From contig CM065379.1 in NCBI GenBank assembly GCA_033060915.1, positions 31,019,318 through 31,083,317 of the forward strand: a DNA stretch of 64,000 nucleotides. Direction: 5' to 3'. The DNA is from Euryodendron excelsum. Taxonomy: Eukaryota > Streptophyta > Magnoliopsida > Ericales > Pentaphylacaceae. Of the stretch, positions 26,309 through 38,816 are shown one piece after another. Every line of letters begins with the position of its first letter. The first letter of the stretch is position 1. The notes beneath the pieces are model-generated. The model worked only from the letters and a program-made list of their open reading frames with translations. It was not told where the DNA came from and searched no databases. Both the position numbers and the translations under genes were made by a program.

Positions 26309-27098
26309 TATTTATAGGCAACCTGGAATAAGCTTGGCACATGTAGCACATGCATCAGTATTGTTCCATTGTCAGAATACCACGTGGCACTCCTTGTACT
26401 GATTAAATCCTGACAGTTGATTGAACTTTGATCGATTTGATCAAAATCTGGGTGCATATAGCATACACAACTTCACCAAGAGTGTTCGTTTAAACTTTAT
26501 CTCGATAATTGAGCCAACCAGAAAGGTTTCGGGAGAATCGGTTGCACCCACAATGTTCTCCCAGGGTGTCTTATGAACTTTCATGTTTTCAAGAAGTTGG
26601 AATGGTGTTCAGAAGTATGAGATATCGTCTCGAGAAATGTGCACAAAATTACATTTTTACGGAGCGTTTGTGATACGCTCCATGGGGGTTCGAAAGTAGT
26701 TGTTTTTGTGTTACATGATCAAGGCCTTTAGGAAGTGATCTCTTTGATTGGACCGTATCGATGGAAAGTACTCTCGAAATACTTTCGGGAACTCCCTAAT
26801 TTATGCATTTCTCAAGTCGTTTGATAGTGCGCTATAATCAAGGAATTGGGGAAAAAGTCAACTTTGGTGGAGCGTCTGCGAGACGTTCCAGGGGTTGTTG
26901 AGAGCTACAGTTTTTGAGCCATACGATGAAGGGTTTTGGGAAGCAATCCATTCGATCTAGCCATATTGATGGAAAGATCTATGAACAAGCTTTCAAGAAT
27001 TCCCTAGTTTACATATTTCTCGAGTCATTTGACGATGCGTTATAACCAAGGAATCAAGAGAAACAAAAATTTAGGTGGAGCGTCTGTGAGACGCTCCA
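26309..27098 (-). promoter_or_regulatory. LTR G promoter: TATA box and three 10-3-10 palindromes
   Basis: Minus-strand TATAAATA at 26309-26316. Upstream palindromes are at 27076-27098 (perfect arms TGGAGCGTCT and AGACGCTCCA, loop GTG), 26868-26890 (one G-T pair) and 26661-26681. Same 10-3-10 layout as TGGCGCCACT/AGTGGCGCCA in other LTRs, with different arms. Confidence 0.7.
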
Positions 27099-27589
27099 GG
27101 GAACTTTTATCGAGTCATGGGTATTTAGCGACGTGAGCTCTTCCTTAGGTTAAATAGAGGTGTACGACAAGATCTACCATTCAGTAACCTAGGTCCGGTG
27201 TTGTTTTGGGGCGCATTCGGGTCGTTAGGGGCAAAATGGTCATTTTGGCTGGTTTTGGCTAGAAATGGTCAAGAATGGATCGAAATGTCATGTTAAGCAT
27301 GCCGGGTCATTCAGTGATGTTTTCAGGAGAGTCTTTTACTGTTCAGTGGGGTTTGGGCAGTGTTGGGGCGTTTTGGGGCAAAACGGTCATTTTGATCGAA
27401 GTTAGTCAGAATAGGACTGGAATTGGGCCGGATGGCGTTTGGAGTACACCTAGCAGTTTAGCAACATTTTGGAAGGGTGGACTTACCGTTTTGAGGGGTT
27501 TTGAACTTTCTCAAAACGTGTCTGGAGGCCCATGGGGCAGGTTTGGTCATTTTTCACTGAGTCGGGCTAGCAAGCGTCGGTGTTGACAT

Positions 27590-27910
27590 AGGTGTTAGTT
27601 CCCGAGACCGGGCGGTCTCAGAAAACTACATGTGCAGTATTGGTCCCTGAGACCGCTCGGTCTCAAAGAGCTACCTGTAGGGTGGTGTTGGTTCCTGAGA
27701 ATGTTTGGTCTAAGAAAGCTACATGTGAGGGTGCTGTTGGTCTTCGAGAATGCTTGGTCTCGGGGAACTACCGAATGACCAACAGTCTACATTAGTGGGC
27801 TAGCAGGTGCCAAAAGTGAACCATATGAAATTTGATAGGGTGTTGGTCCCCGAGATTGCCCGATCTCGGGAAGCTACCCGGATGGTGTTGGTTTTCGAGA
27901 CCACCCGATC
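27590..27910. repeat. U3 palindrome-bearing repeat of LTR G
   Basis: Five to six imperfect units of 50-65 bases, each with CCGAGACC then GGTCTCAG or a decayed version, separated by ACTACATGTG-type sequence. Its position matches the minisatellites in LTRs C and K, with different unit sequence. Confidence 0.65.
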
Positions 27911-28096
27911 TTGAAAAGTTGCATGGAATGATGTTTATGGCTTCATTTGGGCTTCGTGGGCTCGGGAAGCGACTGGTTAACTGGATGGGAGTTTGGAAAG
28001 GCTCGTCTTAAGCTTGCATGTGTTGTGATGTTTGAAAACTGAGCCCAGTCGGGTCGAAAATTGTTGAGCGGGCAAAAATGGGGTGCTTACAAAGAC

Positions 28097-28334
28097 TGTG
28101 AACGATGAGCTTATATTCCATAAAAATCGATGATCTGATCTTCTATATGTAAGTCATACTCTACACACCAAATCATCTACTATATAGAATAAGAGACACA
28201 TGAACATAATTATTAAATAAATAATACAAGGCAAACATTGCTCATACAGATTCTCATTAAAATCGAATAACTAATTTATTAATAAATACTGAAGCCATTA
28301 CACAAAGCATGTATTTTATTATAAATCCCTAACA
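28097..28334 (-). repeat. Ty1/copia 5' LTR, proximal part
   Basis: Continuation of the copia LTR beyond solo LTR G. It begins on the minus strand with TGTTAGGGATTTATAATAA at 28334, complementary in its first bases to the AACA at the other end. Removing LTR G gives a copia LTR near 1.33 kb. The right flank is TTACT. Confidence 0.65.
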
Positions 28335-29535
28335 TTACTACCCTAACTTAGAGAGCAAGAAAAGTTTTTGGATGATCTGATCAAAATTTGGGTACATGTA
28401 GCACACGCTCCATCACCAGGAAAGGTTCGGGAAATCAGTCGCATTCACGACGTTCTCTCGTTGTTTCTTATAAATGGGGAGCCCTCAAGGAGCTTCAAAG
28501 GATTCCGGATGATAGAGATACTTTTTTGAGAAGCATGCATAAAAATAAGCTTTTTGGAGCATCTGTGTGGTGCTCTGAAGGTTTTCGAAAACTGTAGTTT
28601 TTGTGTCATATGATCATGGCCTCTAGAAGTGACCTTCTTAATCGAACTATACTGATTAGAGGTTCTCCGGATAAGCTTTAGGAAATTTCCTAATTTACAC
28701 ATTCTCAAGTTGTTTGACAGTGTGTTTTAATTAGGGAAGCGAAGAAAAAGTCAACCTCGGTGGAGCGTTTGTGAGACACTCCAAGGGCTTCTTAAAGTAG
28801 TCATTTTCGTACCATATGATCAGGGGTTCCAGGAAGCGATCTATCCAATCGGACCGTACCAATAGAAACTCCTCTGGAATGGCTTCAGGGAATTCCCTAA
28901 TTTATGTGTTTCTTAAGTTATTTGACTGTATGTTTTGATCAGGAAATTAGAGAAAAAGTCAAACCTAAGAGAGCATTTGTGAGATGCTCCGAAAACCTTT
29001 TGTTGAGTTAGAGGTGTTTTGAGTCATGGGACTCGCTTGGAAATGGACGGGGATGTTTAGAGGGGTATCCCACTGAATGCTAGTTTGGTACCCATAGCTA
29101 GTGTGGTTATCAAACATCTCGGACTATCTAAAGAAAGTTTGACAAGTTGGCCTTACCATCTCGAGGTATTGGTGTTTTCTCAAAGGATGTGCCGGAGTGC
29201 CTTGGGGGTAAAACAGTTATTTTGACCGAAGTTGATCAAAATAGGACCAAAGTTGGTTTGAATGGAATATTGAACATGTCAGACTATCTAGAGACAATCC
29301 CAGAAGGGTGGACTTACCGTCTTGAGGGCTTAGTACTTTCTTGAAGACGTGCCAGTATGCCCAAGGGTAAGTTTGGTTATTTTTCACCATGTCGGGCTAG
29401 TAGGCACCAGTGTTGACTTGGGTTTACAAGTGTTTTCGTCACTCTAATGATTAGGACCAGTTGGTTTCTAGAGGTCTATCTTTTCTCTAGTAAACATGCT
29501 ACAGCCAAAAGGCATATTTAGTCCAGTGACACTAG
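28335..29535 (-). repeat. Tat-like LTR H, truncated, of the LTR G subfamily
   Basis: Resembles the upstream half of LTR G (phrases GATCAAAATTTGGGTAC and TGGAGCGTTTGTGAGACAC). Palindromes at 28761-28783 and about 28971-28992 are partly decayed. The left is interrupted by the copia element and the right by LTR I at 29536. The rest of this LTR is not in the window. Confidence 0.7.
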
Positions 29536-32500
29536 TGTCGCGCTCAGATTTTTCGCACTCAAGGAATACATACATAAGCGAAAAAATACTGTATTATCTC
29601 GTTATAACTCATCCTCCTAGAAGAATGAGTGCGGCTAGGTTTGAATTGAAAATTTATTTGAATAAAGGGCTTTTTAAAAATAATTTGGAGTCACCACCTA
29701 ACTTGATTAAGGTGAGTTAGGTCACCTAAAAACTAAATACAATCCGAAGAGTGCACTTAGGGTTTTTGAAAATACCTCCTCATGAGAGGGTTTTTAAGAA
29801 AATAGGTTGTTTGGCAACCTTTGGAAAATATTTAAGCCCTTTTTTGAAAATAACTCCATTTTGGCCTTTCAAAATCGATGTTCTAGGTTTGGAAGTTGGT
29901 TACGTGTAAGAAAGATGCACTAAGCTATCACCCTATCCCGCCCTTGTGATACCCACTTGTCTATTCACCCTAGATTCACCCATTAAAGTCTTCAATTAAT
30001 ATATGTCCAAAACTATCCACTTTAGAAAAGAATTTTTTTAAAAGAATGATGCATGATATGCAAGTGCAAGAAAAGAGTTTAACTTTAAAAATAGACTTGA
30101 AAAAGAAATTTATGATTTGAAAAGACTTGATTTGAAATTGGATTTGAAAAGAAGATTTGACTTTTGAAAGAAGAATTTTAGAAATTGAAAATAGGGATTT
30201 AAAAACAGATTTTGGAATTAGAAATTTGAAAAAAGTTATGATCGCACCCATGAGGGTTGCCTACATATCTTTTTCGAGGAATCAGGTCAGTCGTAGTTTA
30301 GACAAGAGTCCGATTGAAAATAGAAGGTTTTGATTTGAAAAAAGAGATTTTGATTTGAAACTGAGAATAGAAGATTTGAAACCGAGATTGAACTTAGACC
30401 TAGAATTAAACTTGAAAGAGGATTTGACCCTTGGAAGAGAACTTGGACTAGATTTGGAAAGATAGAGTTTTTGGGAAACCTAGACTTAGGAAAGATGAGA
30501 TTTTGAAAAAACTTGAGGTTTAAGAAAGATTTGACTTGAACATTGGACTTGGAAGATTAGGGAAGTTGGATTTAGGAAAGGTTCGAATTAAGAAAGGTTC
30601 AAAATAGGAAAGTTATGTTTTAAAAAAGTTTTCATTTTAGGCAAGTTTCAATTTAGGAAAGTTTTGAATTAGGAAATTTTTGAGATTGGAATGTTTTGAA
30701 ATAGGAAAGTTTAAAAATTGGAAAGTTTCCTTTTCAAGAAAGAGTTGATTTTTGGAAAGAGTTTGAATTAGAAAAAGTTTAGAATAAGAAAGGTTTTGAA
30801 ATTGGAAAGTTTAGAGTTTTAGAAAGTTTTAATTTAAGAAAGTTTCGAATTTAGAAAGTTTAGAATTTTAGTAAGATTCAAAGTTTGAGTTTAAGAAATA
30901 CTTAAAATTAAGAAAGGTTTAAGTTTAAGAAAGATTTAAAGATTTAAATTTGGAAAGGTATGGAATTATGAAAGACTAAGAAGCTTAAAGTTTAAGGAAA
31001 GATTTGAAAGCTAAGGTTTTGGAAACTTAAAGTTTAGGAAGGCATGAGATTAGGAAGGATTCGAATTAGGAAGGATTGTGATTAGGAAAGATTTGGATTT
31101 TGTTTTTAAGAAAGAGATGATTTGGTTTTGTTTCCAAAAATAGAGGATAAGATTTAGTTTCCTAAATAGGGAGATTGGATTTGGTTATCTAAAGGAGAGA
31201 TAGGATTTGACATGAAATTAGAAAGATGAAGTTTTAGAAACCCTAGATTTGGAAGACTATAGTTTTGAAAATTTATGGTTTTGATGTAGAAAATGGGATT
31301 TGGAAATCTAAAGTTTGAGGCAAGATTAAAAATCATGCTTTAGGAAAGGAAATTAGGGTTTTCTAATCATTGGCTCTAGAGTTTAATTTGGACTCTAAGA
31401 AAAGAGATTTAGGAAATGAGAATTTTATGAAAGGGATTTTGGAAAGCGTTTTTGGGAAGGAAACTTAAGGAGCGCTTGTAGAAAGTGAATTTTGAAGAGA
31501 GCATTTTAGAAAGGAGTTTAAAAAAAAGTTTTAGAAAATAGATTTTTTGAAGAAAGTTTGTAGAAAACAATTTTTGAAAGGAGAATTGAAGAGAGTTTTT
31601 AGAAAGTGCATTGGAGAGGAGATTTTAGAAAGTAAATGTAAAAAGAGTTTTTGGAGAGGATTTAAAGAGAGGCTTTGGAAAGTAAGTTTAAAAAGAAATT
31701 TTGGAGAGGATTTAAAAAAAGAGGTTTTGAAAAGTAAGTTTAAAAAGAGATTTTGGAGAGGGACTTGAATATGGACTTTTACAAGTCTCTAAAAATTTTT
31801 GACTTTCTTAAAACGATTCTAACCACAAGAAAATTAAAACTGCTCTAGGATTGGGGTTTCAAAACAACAATAATTTTGAAAATATGGACCATGAAAGTCA
31901 CTTTAAATGAAACACTTTCCTAAAGTAATCCTAATTATGGAAAAGCTAGAATCACCTTAAGATTGTGATTTTGAAAATAAGCTTTGAAGAAGAAGATTTA
32001 ATGCAAGTTTTGAAAACGGTTTTGATGCAAGCTTTGAAAACAAGTTTGAAGACAAATTTTGGAGAGATGCAAGATCATGATATGCACAATGCAAATTGGG
32101 GTCGTGAGTATACAAGGTTAAAGGCTTCACCACATAATTAGGGGGGCCGAACCCATGTGATATTTGGTTAGACTAAGGGAAAGCCCCCGACACAGTGACT
32201 TTTAATAGCCTAATCCTACACATGAAGCAGGAAGTCCCTTGTTTCAAGCATGCAAGAAAGGAGGAAAAGTAGATGGGGGATTAAAATAGAAGAAAACCCA
32301 AGTGGGTTAAGAGAGAGAAGAGAGAGGGAGACGTTGCATAAGCGTATATAGAGAGCCTACCTTGGAACTTCAATATTCGCTTTGTTTTGCGCCCCTTGCT
32401 TTTCATGCTTTGCTTTGGTCTTCACCTTGATCTTCGAGAGCTTGTTCTAATCTCCCAGAGCTTCGGAGTTACAGCGCTTCGAGTCTTCAATGGAGGCTTT

Positions 32501-34293
32501 GGAGGCTAGTTTAGGAGTGTATAGAGGTGTATAGGGGGGTATGTGAGTGTATGGGAGTTAGGGTGTGTATGCAGGCTAGGGTTTTGGAAAACCTAAAGAA
32601 GACTAGGGTTTAGGGAGGCTACGAACTCTGTGTATCGAAGAGGAGAGTTTTTAGAGTGAGTTTGCAGACCCTTTTTACGCTGAAGGAGGCTCTGTATTTA
32701 TAGACAGAGGAATGACCTGGCGCTTGTTGTAGTGGCGCCAAGCAAATTATTACATTGGAGCCACTCCTAGTGGCGCTAGGCCATTTTTTGGCTTGACGCC
32801 ACTACTAGTGGCACCAGCTAATTAGGAAATGTTTAAGGTCCTCAAGCAACGTATCTTCAGAAGATTTGGGCGCCTATTTTAGTGACTACCATGCAATTTT
32901 TAGCCTAGCTTCACTAGGAGTGACTTCAAAAGGTTCGAGAATGATTTGAAGGGCCAGGAATGACCCGAAAGGCCGGAAAGGGACAAGAACTCCTAAAACA
33001 GTGTCTCGGGGGTAATAGACTTAAAGAATGATGCCAATATGGGACGGAGGGGTTGACCGGGCTATTAGGGGCAAAACGGTCAATCGGGTTGAAAAGTTGC
33101 TAGGATGGACTCTGAATATCTTGGAAGAAGACTGGAAACTTGAAAATATTAACTAAAATGTTCCAAGAGGTTACCGATTTGATTCCCAAAGCCGGTGTTG
33201 TTAGACATGACGATCGGCCCACCAGAGGCAAAATGGTCAGTTTGCACCAGGTTTGCCAGAACTGACTCGGAATGATCCGAAAAGATAATGGAAGGTCAGG
33301 AATACTATAAGAAGCATTATCGAGAGACTACCGGTTTGATACCCAGAGCCGGTGTGATTCCCGGGGCACTTAGATGCCTAGGGGCAAAATAGTCATCTTG
33401 ACTAGAATGTCTCGGAATTGGCCAGAAACTGACTAGAAGGCACCTAATCATGTTAGATTGTCTTTAAGGCAACCTTGGAAAGGTGGACTTACCATTCTGA
33501 GAACTTAGGTACTTTCTCGAGAAACATGCTGGAAATGGCCCTAGGGGTAGTTTGGTCATTTTTCACTAGAGTGGGCTAGTAGGCACTAGTATTGACTTGG
33601 GTTTTGAGTATTTCCGTCACTCTGACGGTGGTCCTGTGATATAGGGGTTTGTTGGCAATTCCCTATATCGACTTGTGTACGAGTGTTTCCGCCACTCTGA
33701 CGATTACGATGTTTACAAGTATTTTGGTTACTTTAACGTGTTGCGATCATTCCAGAGACTGCCTAATCTCACAAAGCTGCTAGGTGGACTTAGTGCCCGA
33801 GGAATCAACTTTCTTGGAAGGCATTCCGAAATGGACATTTTTGCATTGGCAGGCTAGCAGGCACCAAAGGTGGACCATTCTACCATCTAGGGGACTTGGG
33901 GTCTCGTACCGGTCGACGGGTATGAAGGGACTTACCATTCTGAAGTGTTCACTCAAAAAAATGTCGGACAGGATGGACTTACCACCTCGAGGAATCAACT
34001 TTCTCAAAAGGTGTGCCGAATTTAATTAGAATTAGAATTGGAATTTGACTGGAATTGGATTGAAAAGGGGACTTACCGTCTTCAAAAAGACCTGCCCACT
34101 AGAATTGGACCGAGCAATGTCTCCAAGGGCATTTTGGTCATTTTGCCTCTATTGGGCTCAATGTTCCTGCAAAGCGATTGATTGACAAGATTGGACTTGA
34201 AAATTTGATTTAGATTGGAATGTGTCCATATGACTTGAATATAAGTCTGGATGGACTGGAGACTGCTGAGTGGACAAAAATGGGGTGCTTACA
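29536..34293 (-). repeat. Tat-like 3' LTR I (4.8 kb)
   Basis: The minus-strand LTR begins TGTAAGCACCCC at 34293 and ends CTGAGCGCGACA at 29536. A polypurine tract precedes it on the minus strand (34294-34310), so it is the 3' LTR of the element holding PMD-2. TATAAATA at 32695-32702. The CTACG hairpin near 30255-30290 has become CTACG/TGTAG, kept by a G-T pair. The left flank ACTAG is a possible duplication whose partner is not seen. Confidence 0.85.
32695..32812 (-). promoter_or_regulatory. LTR I core promoter: TATA box and palindromes
   Basis: Minus-strand TATAAATA at 32695-32702. Palindromes with GCCACT and AGTGGC arms lie at about 32757-32777 and at 32798-32812, plus a third half-copy near 32719. 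Confidence 0.65.
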
Positions 34294-34664
34294 GCTGCCC
34301 CTCTTTTTTTGTCTTCGCCTGTCAAAGATAGAAAATGATAAAATAAGAGTCCCATGTTGACCGCGAGGCGGTCGGAGGGACAGACTTTGAAAATTTTCGA
34401 AAACAGGAAGTTAGAAATGGATATTGAGCCCAAAAGACCTTTGAAATCGAGTTTTGGCGGGAAAAAGGGCAAGATCGCCTGAAATTGAAATCGAGTCTTT
34501 GTTTTGGCTTGGTGCCATTACTAGTGGCGCCAGGCTTGAGATCAAAACCACAAACATTTCTGGTTCAAACACTTATAGGATTTGAAGGATTTTCGCAAAA
34601 TCAAATGGCATTGTGGGGAAATCAACTTGGACATTGCAACAGTGCTTTATAGGGACCACGAGGG
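34294..34664 (-). mobile_element. Polypurine tract and 3' internal end of PMD-2 element
   Basis: Minus-strand AAAAAAAGAGGGGC lies next to the LTR start. Next to it is a hairpin related to the one in J, and a perfect 6-3-6 palindrome GACCGC-GAG-GCGGTC near 34358-34372. A palindrome GGTGCCATT/AGTGGCGCC near 34511-34531 marks the PMD-2 promoter on the plus strand. Ends at GAGGG, the duplication of the next insertion. Confidence 0.75.
34511..34664 (+). promoter_or_regulatory. PMD-2 promoter region and start of leader
   Basis: Matches the PMD-1 promoter around the palindrome (GGTGCCATTACTAGTGGCGC) and CAGGCTTGAGA. A clear TATA box is not kept; TTATAGG near 34574 is a weak candidate. The leader is split after 34664 by a solo LTR and resumes at 37287. 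Confidence 0.45.
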
Positions 34665-37281
34665 TATCACGGCCCATAACTAGGCCTATACGGATTATGG
34701 TACATGACCGGCCAGTAGCAAGGCTACCCGAGGCCGCATTACATTAAACCGATTGATCACCTGTGCATACTCATTTAAAATTTGCAGAAAATAGAACCTT
34801 TTGTAACTTGAAATATAATCCGTGTCATACATAATAGAGCTGTGCCTAATTCAAAACATAATATACATAAGGACCTAATCAAGGTCCACTGAAGTTATAG
34901 CATTATATCATTACAAAACATTGGGTCCAGCCCTCAAACATAATACAAAACATAGGCCCGTGGGCCGTAGCTCAAAATCCCCGTATGGCCTCACTCTAGG
35001 GCCTCCCAGATTGGCTACCTGAAAATCATTTGAGAAAACGTAAGCTAATGCTTAGTGAATAACAATGATGCATGAGCGGGAAAATATCATGGACTAGCAT
35101 TTATATCCAACGTACAAGGATAGAAAATCATTTATGCATAGGCAATTAGCTTTTGAACTTTTAAAGCGTAGACTTGAAACTCATAGATAACGTAACCATC
35201 ATTTGAAACGTTTAACATTTCAAAACATAGTATCATGAGAAGAGATGCAACATAACATTATTCTTGAGATAACATTTCATATCTTGTCGTAAAACATGTG
35301 AACATATCATAGTTCTCAGTTCAAAACATAAGTGTGCTACAACTCGACATATGAGCTAGGCTTTATAGTAACCATGTAGGTCACGATAAGACTCTTTAGG
35401 CCAGGGACGTCTCCCAACATAGATAGTTTATTTCCGGTCCCCTATCGTAGGACTAGATAGTTTATTTCACGTCCCCTATCGTAGGACTATCGGGCTAGAT
35501 TAAAGTCTCGCCACGAGAAGACCCGAATTGGCACCATACATTGAAAACTTAGCATCTCTTTCGTTTAAACATTATAGTCCATGATTTTCATTCATAACAT
35601 AAGTAGAGCTTGCATGAGTTTCTAGGCATGAAATTTATACTTGAACATAAACATTGATGCATTGAAAATATATGCAAAGCATTGCATGATATGTAGGTGA
35701 ATTTAAAACATTTGGAAATTAATAGAATTTTACTCATGGCATATCGTTACTCACCTCTCTCCGATAGGATGGGTGGTAGACAAGGTGTTCCTACACAAAA
35801 TACACATAGAAGTATGGAAATATCAATACAAGACTCCAAAGCAAGGCAACAACGTAAAACGAGAACATAAGGTTGAGGTTTAAACATGAAAGCCGGAACA
35901 TCGACTCCTTTATCGCGTCCCAACAACCTCTCAAGGAAGATTTCGCACTCTAGCTTAGTTCCATTTGAAAATAGGTTTAGAGGGCTTTAATTTGATAGTT
36001 CTTAGGCTAAAAACACATTTCGGATGAAGAAGTTATGCCCCATAGAAAATGGGTTAAAAGTTTGGAAGAAAAATGTTACTGGCAGAATTTTGGGTCAAAT
36101 TCAAAATTCAATATTTCTCAAACCACAAGGAATTAGAGTACAAAATTTATATGGATACAAAGATCTATGAGTCTACTATCCAATGCTTCAAACGGTGCAT
36201 CAATTTGAGTTTTCTAGAGAAAGTTATGCCCATTTTACGAAATAGTGTCTGAGTTGGAAAGTGAAATTGGGGGCTGGACGAAGGTGTCGGCTCCAAAAAC
36301 AAAGGAGTCGTCTCCTGAGCTGAAGAAACAAATCTCGGAGTTATCTGGGCAAAAGTGTTGCCTCCTGAGACTAAGGAGTCACCTCCAGAGCTGAAGAAAC
36401 AAATCTAGGAGTTATCTGGGCAAAAGTGTCGCCTCCAGAGACTAAAGAGTCGCCTCCCAAACTAAACGAATAAATCTGGGAGTTCACTGAGACAAGGAGT
36501 TGCCTCCAAAAATCAAGGAGTCCACTCCAAAGCTAAATAAATAATTCTGGGAGTTTACTGGGACAAGGAGTCGCCTCCACAAAATGAGGAGTCCACTCCA
36601 AAGCTAAATACCCAGATTTTACCCGAAAATCTCCAAACCTCACTTAAATCAAAACCAAACTTTATCAAAACTCTCACAAACCCTTCCAATGCTTCTAGGG
36701 TCCAAAGATTGACCCAAGAAAACCACAATAACATGGAATCAACCACTTTAAACAAGAAAATCGAAGGGATCTAGGGTTTTAGAAGCCCAAGCCGTAACTT
36801 GCATAAGTTGGAGATTTCACATCCCAATCCCTCAACTCTTTCAATGGGGCTATCAACATTCTATACTTAGCTAATTTGGGACTCAAAAGAGTCACCCACA
36901 ATAATTCGACAACACACCACACAAAGATAGATACACACACATAGACCATTGGAGAGGAAGATGGAACCTTACCTTTCTTCAAGTTTGGTTAAGTCTTCTA
37001 TTGCTTCAAGCTCTTCCTCAAGCTTCCTCCTCCTCTTTCTCTTCTCCTCTTCTCCCTCTCTTCCTTCTCAATCGGCTGAGCATAACTGAGCTGTGTGTGC
37101 ACTTATGTGTATAAAAGATGATACACATGGGAATAATCCCATGTGTCTCACCCAAAGGCTTAAGTTACACCAAGGCTCTTATTGGTCATTTTAACCCCAA
37201 AAGGAGAAATAATTAACATCAAACATTATATGTACAAGAAATTCTCATTAATAGAAATAGATAGAGGTTCAGGATATCACA
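34665..37281 (-). repeat. Del/Tekay-like solo LTR (2.6 kb)
   Basis: Minus-strand LTR starting TGTGATATCCTGAACC at 37281 and ending GGGCCGTGATA at 34665 (terminal CA changed to TA). GAGGG flanks both sides (34660-34664 and 37282-37286). Neighbouring sequence is PMD leader on both sides, so this is a solo insertion. It shares about 0.9 kb with the LTR fragment at 43718-44750. Open frames at 36555-36982 are short and without recognised domains. Confidence 0.85.
36290..36610. repeat. GGAG-N4-CTCC palindrome array
   Basis: About ten sites such as GGAGTCGCCTCC, GGAGTCCACTCC and GGAGTCACCTCC, in a 60-70 base repeating context (AATCTGGGAGTT, ACTGGGACAAGG). Central bases vary while the GGAG and CTCC arms stay complementary. 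Confidence 0.7.
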
Positions 37282-37286
37282 GAGGG

Positions 37287-37356
37287 ATTGTCGGAAGTAG
37301 ACCCTGTCACCGAAAAAATTGCCGGAAGAGAAGATTTCTCCAAAGAACTCCAAGAG
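37287..37356 (+). other. PMD-2 leader exon, 3' part
   Basis: Matches the PMD-1 leader and ends CTCCAAGAG before a consensus donor GTGAGC at 37357. No start codon is used here; the exon is 5' untranslated. Confidence 0.6.
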
Positions 37357-38695
37357 GTGAGCTTTAGATTTTATGTTGATTTTGGTGTGTAGAATTCCGT
37401 TTGAGCCATGTGAACAGTGGAAATTGATGTTTTGATATATTTTGAATACTGTGGTGAAGTTATTTTTATATTTTGGTGCTTATTTGATTGAATGTGAGTG
37501 ATTTTTCATGATTATGTGAAGGGGGGTTTCTGCAAGAATTAGGGGTTTGTTTCTACAGCTTTGGGTATTAGGTGTTTCGGCTAGATTTGTATACTGTGTG
37601 CCTTAGAAAAATGTATTTAATAGCTGTGTGAAGCTTCGTGATTTTTTGAAAAATAGAAAAAAAAATACTTAGAAAAAATAGGAAAAATAGGGAAAATTGC
37701 GAAATTGATGAAATTATTAGAGTTTAAAATTTAGAAAAAGTTGGGAATATTTTGAAAAACATTTGAAATTATTTTGAGAAATTTAGGACAACTTTGAAAA
37801 CAATTGATTTATTGAAAAATAAAATAAGTCTTTTGAAAGCTTAGAAATTTGAAAAAGTGTGTGCGAGTGTTGATGTTATGTGATTGTGACGTTGTGCGAT
37901 GCATGGTTTGTATTTTGTGTTGATGTTGTGGGTGTTGTAAGGACCATTTTTAAGCGGGACTCTGCCAAAATTTTTTATTTTTGAATTTAGGAAGAAGTTG
38001 AACAAGTTTTGGAATAAAATCTTTTTGAAAGAGAAAAAGACAGGAAACCCTAGAGATTTAGAAAATCCAATTTGATTCGAAGTTGGAAAATCAAAATGTG
38101 TAGAAAATTCATTTTGACTTAGAAGCGAAATTTTAAAATCAAAATGTGTAGGAAATTCATTTTGACTTACAAGACTGGATTTTTGAAGTCAAACAAAAAG
38201 ATTTGGAATTTGACAAAAATCTTCGAACATAATTTTTTGAAAAACCTGAAATATTGGTTGGAATAGACACAAGATTAGAAAAGCTCTAAGATGGGCTGAG
38301 GAACTTTGAGATTTGATTTTGGAGAATTCTAAACTATGATTCCTAGAATGAATTTTCCGAAAGAAAAATATTTTAGAAATTGACTTTCAAGAATTAATTT
38401 TGAACTGTGAGGGAATTAGAAAATCTTTTGAAAATGTGTTTTTCGAAAAGAATCTTCGGAGGACAGAGTTTTTTGAAAAATTTGGAGAAAAAGGTTAAAA
38501 AATTTGTTGAGAAACTGAGTTTAACAAAAAAAATTATTTTCAAAAACCTTTTGAATTGGCTAAAGCAAGATCTACTGTCAACTGTGTCAACATTTTTTTT
38601 TTACTCATACTTTTATCCTTGGTTATTATTATTACTATTATTTCCTTATCTGCATATACCGTATATTAAAACCTCTTACCTTGGCTTACCTTTTC
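37357..38695 (+). other. PMD-2 first intron
   Basis: A 1.34-kb intron, close in length to that of PMD-1 (1.31 kb). The donor is intact; the acceptor expected near 38695 reads CTTTTCAT rather than CAG, so splicing may be lost. The body is AT-rich and low in complexity; nothing else is recognised in it. Confidence 0.55.
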
Positions 38696-38811
38696 ATGAT
38701 GGTAGATGCGGGTGATGATAGTTTCGATAGGAGACGCCACTCCGGGGAGGAGGCTCGAACGGATTCTGTCAGTGGTTCCAAACGATCCAGGGGTAGCTGG
38801 CGATCTACTGG
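38696..38811 (+). pseudogene. PMD-2 N-terminal coding segment
   Basis: ATG at 38699 opens a basic, serine-rich N-terminus (MVDAGDDSFDRRRHS, then SGSKRSRG). It corresponds to the frame after the PMD-1 acceptor (ADAGDDGSKRRRR). This tail probably precedes the folded mobile domain. It is interrupted after 38811 by the Athila-like solo LTR. Confidence 0.65.
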
Positions 38812-38816
38812 ACAAG

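Larger units (their letters stand above)
23542..28091 (-). repeat. Tat-like solo LTR G with perfect target duplication
   Basis: The minus-strand LTR begins TGTAAGCACCCC at 28091 and ends AGGCACGACA at 23542. AAGAC flanks both sides (23537-23541 and 28092-28096), so it is a solo LTR inserted in the copia LTR. Subfamily features are U3 repeats of GAGACC with GGTCTC (27590-27910), three palindromes with arms TGGAGCGTCT and AGACGCTCCA, TATAAATA at 26309-26316, and GTTAACCTAGGG repeats (24882-25065). Confidence 0.9.

Noticed and set aside
31547..31768. Basic 73-residue frame rich in Lys/Arg
   Set aside because: Antisense to the G-poor tract of LTR I; repetitive GAAAGT units explain the frame.
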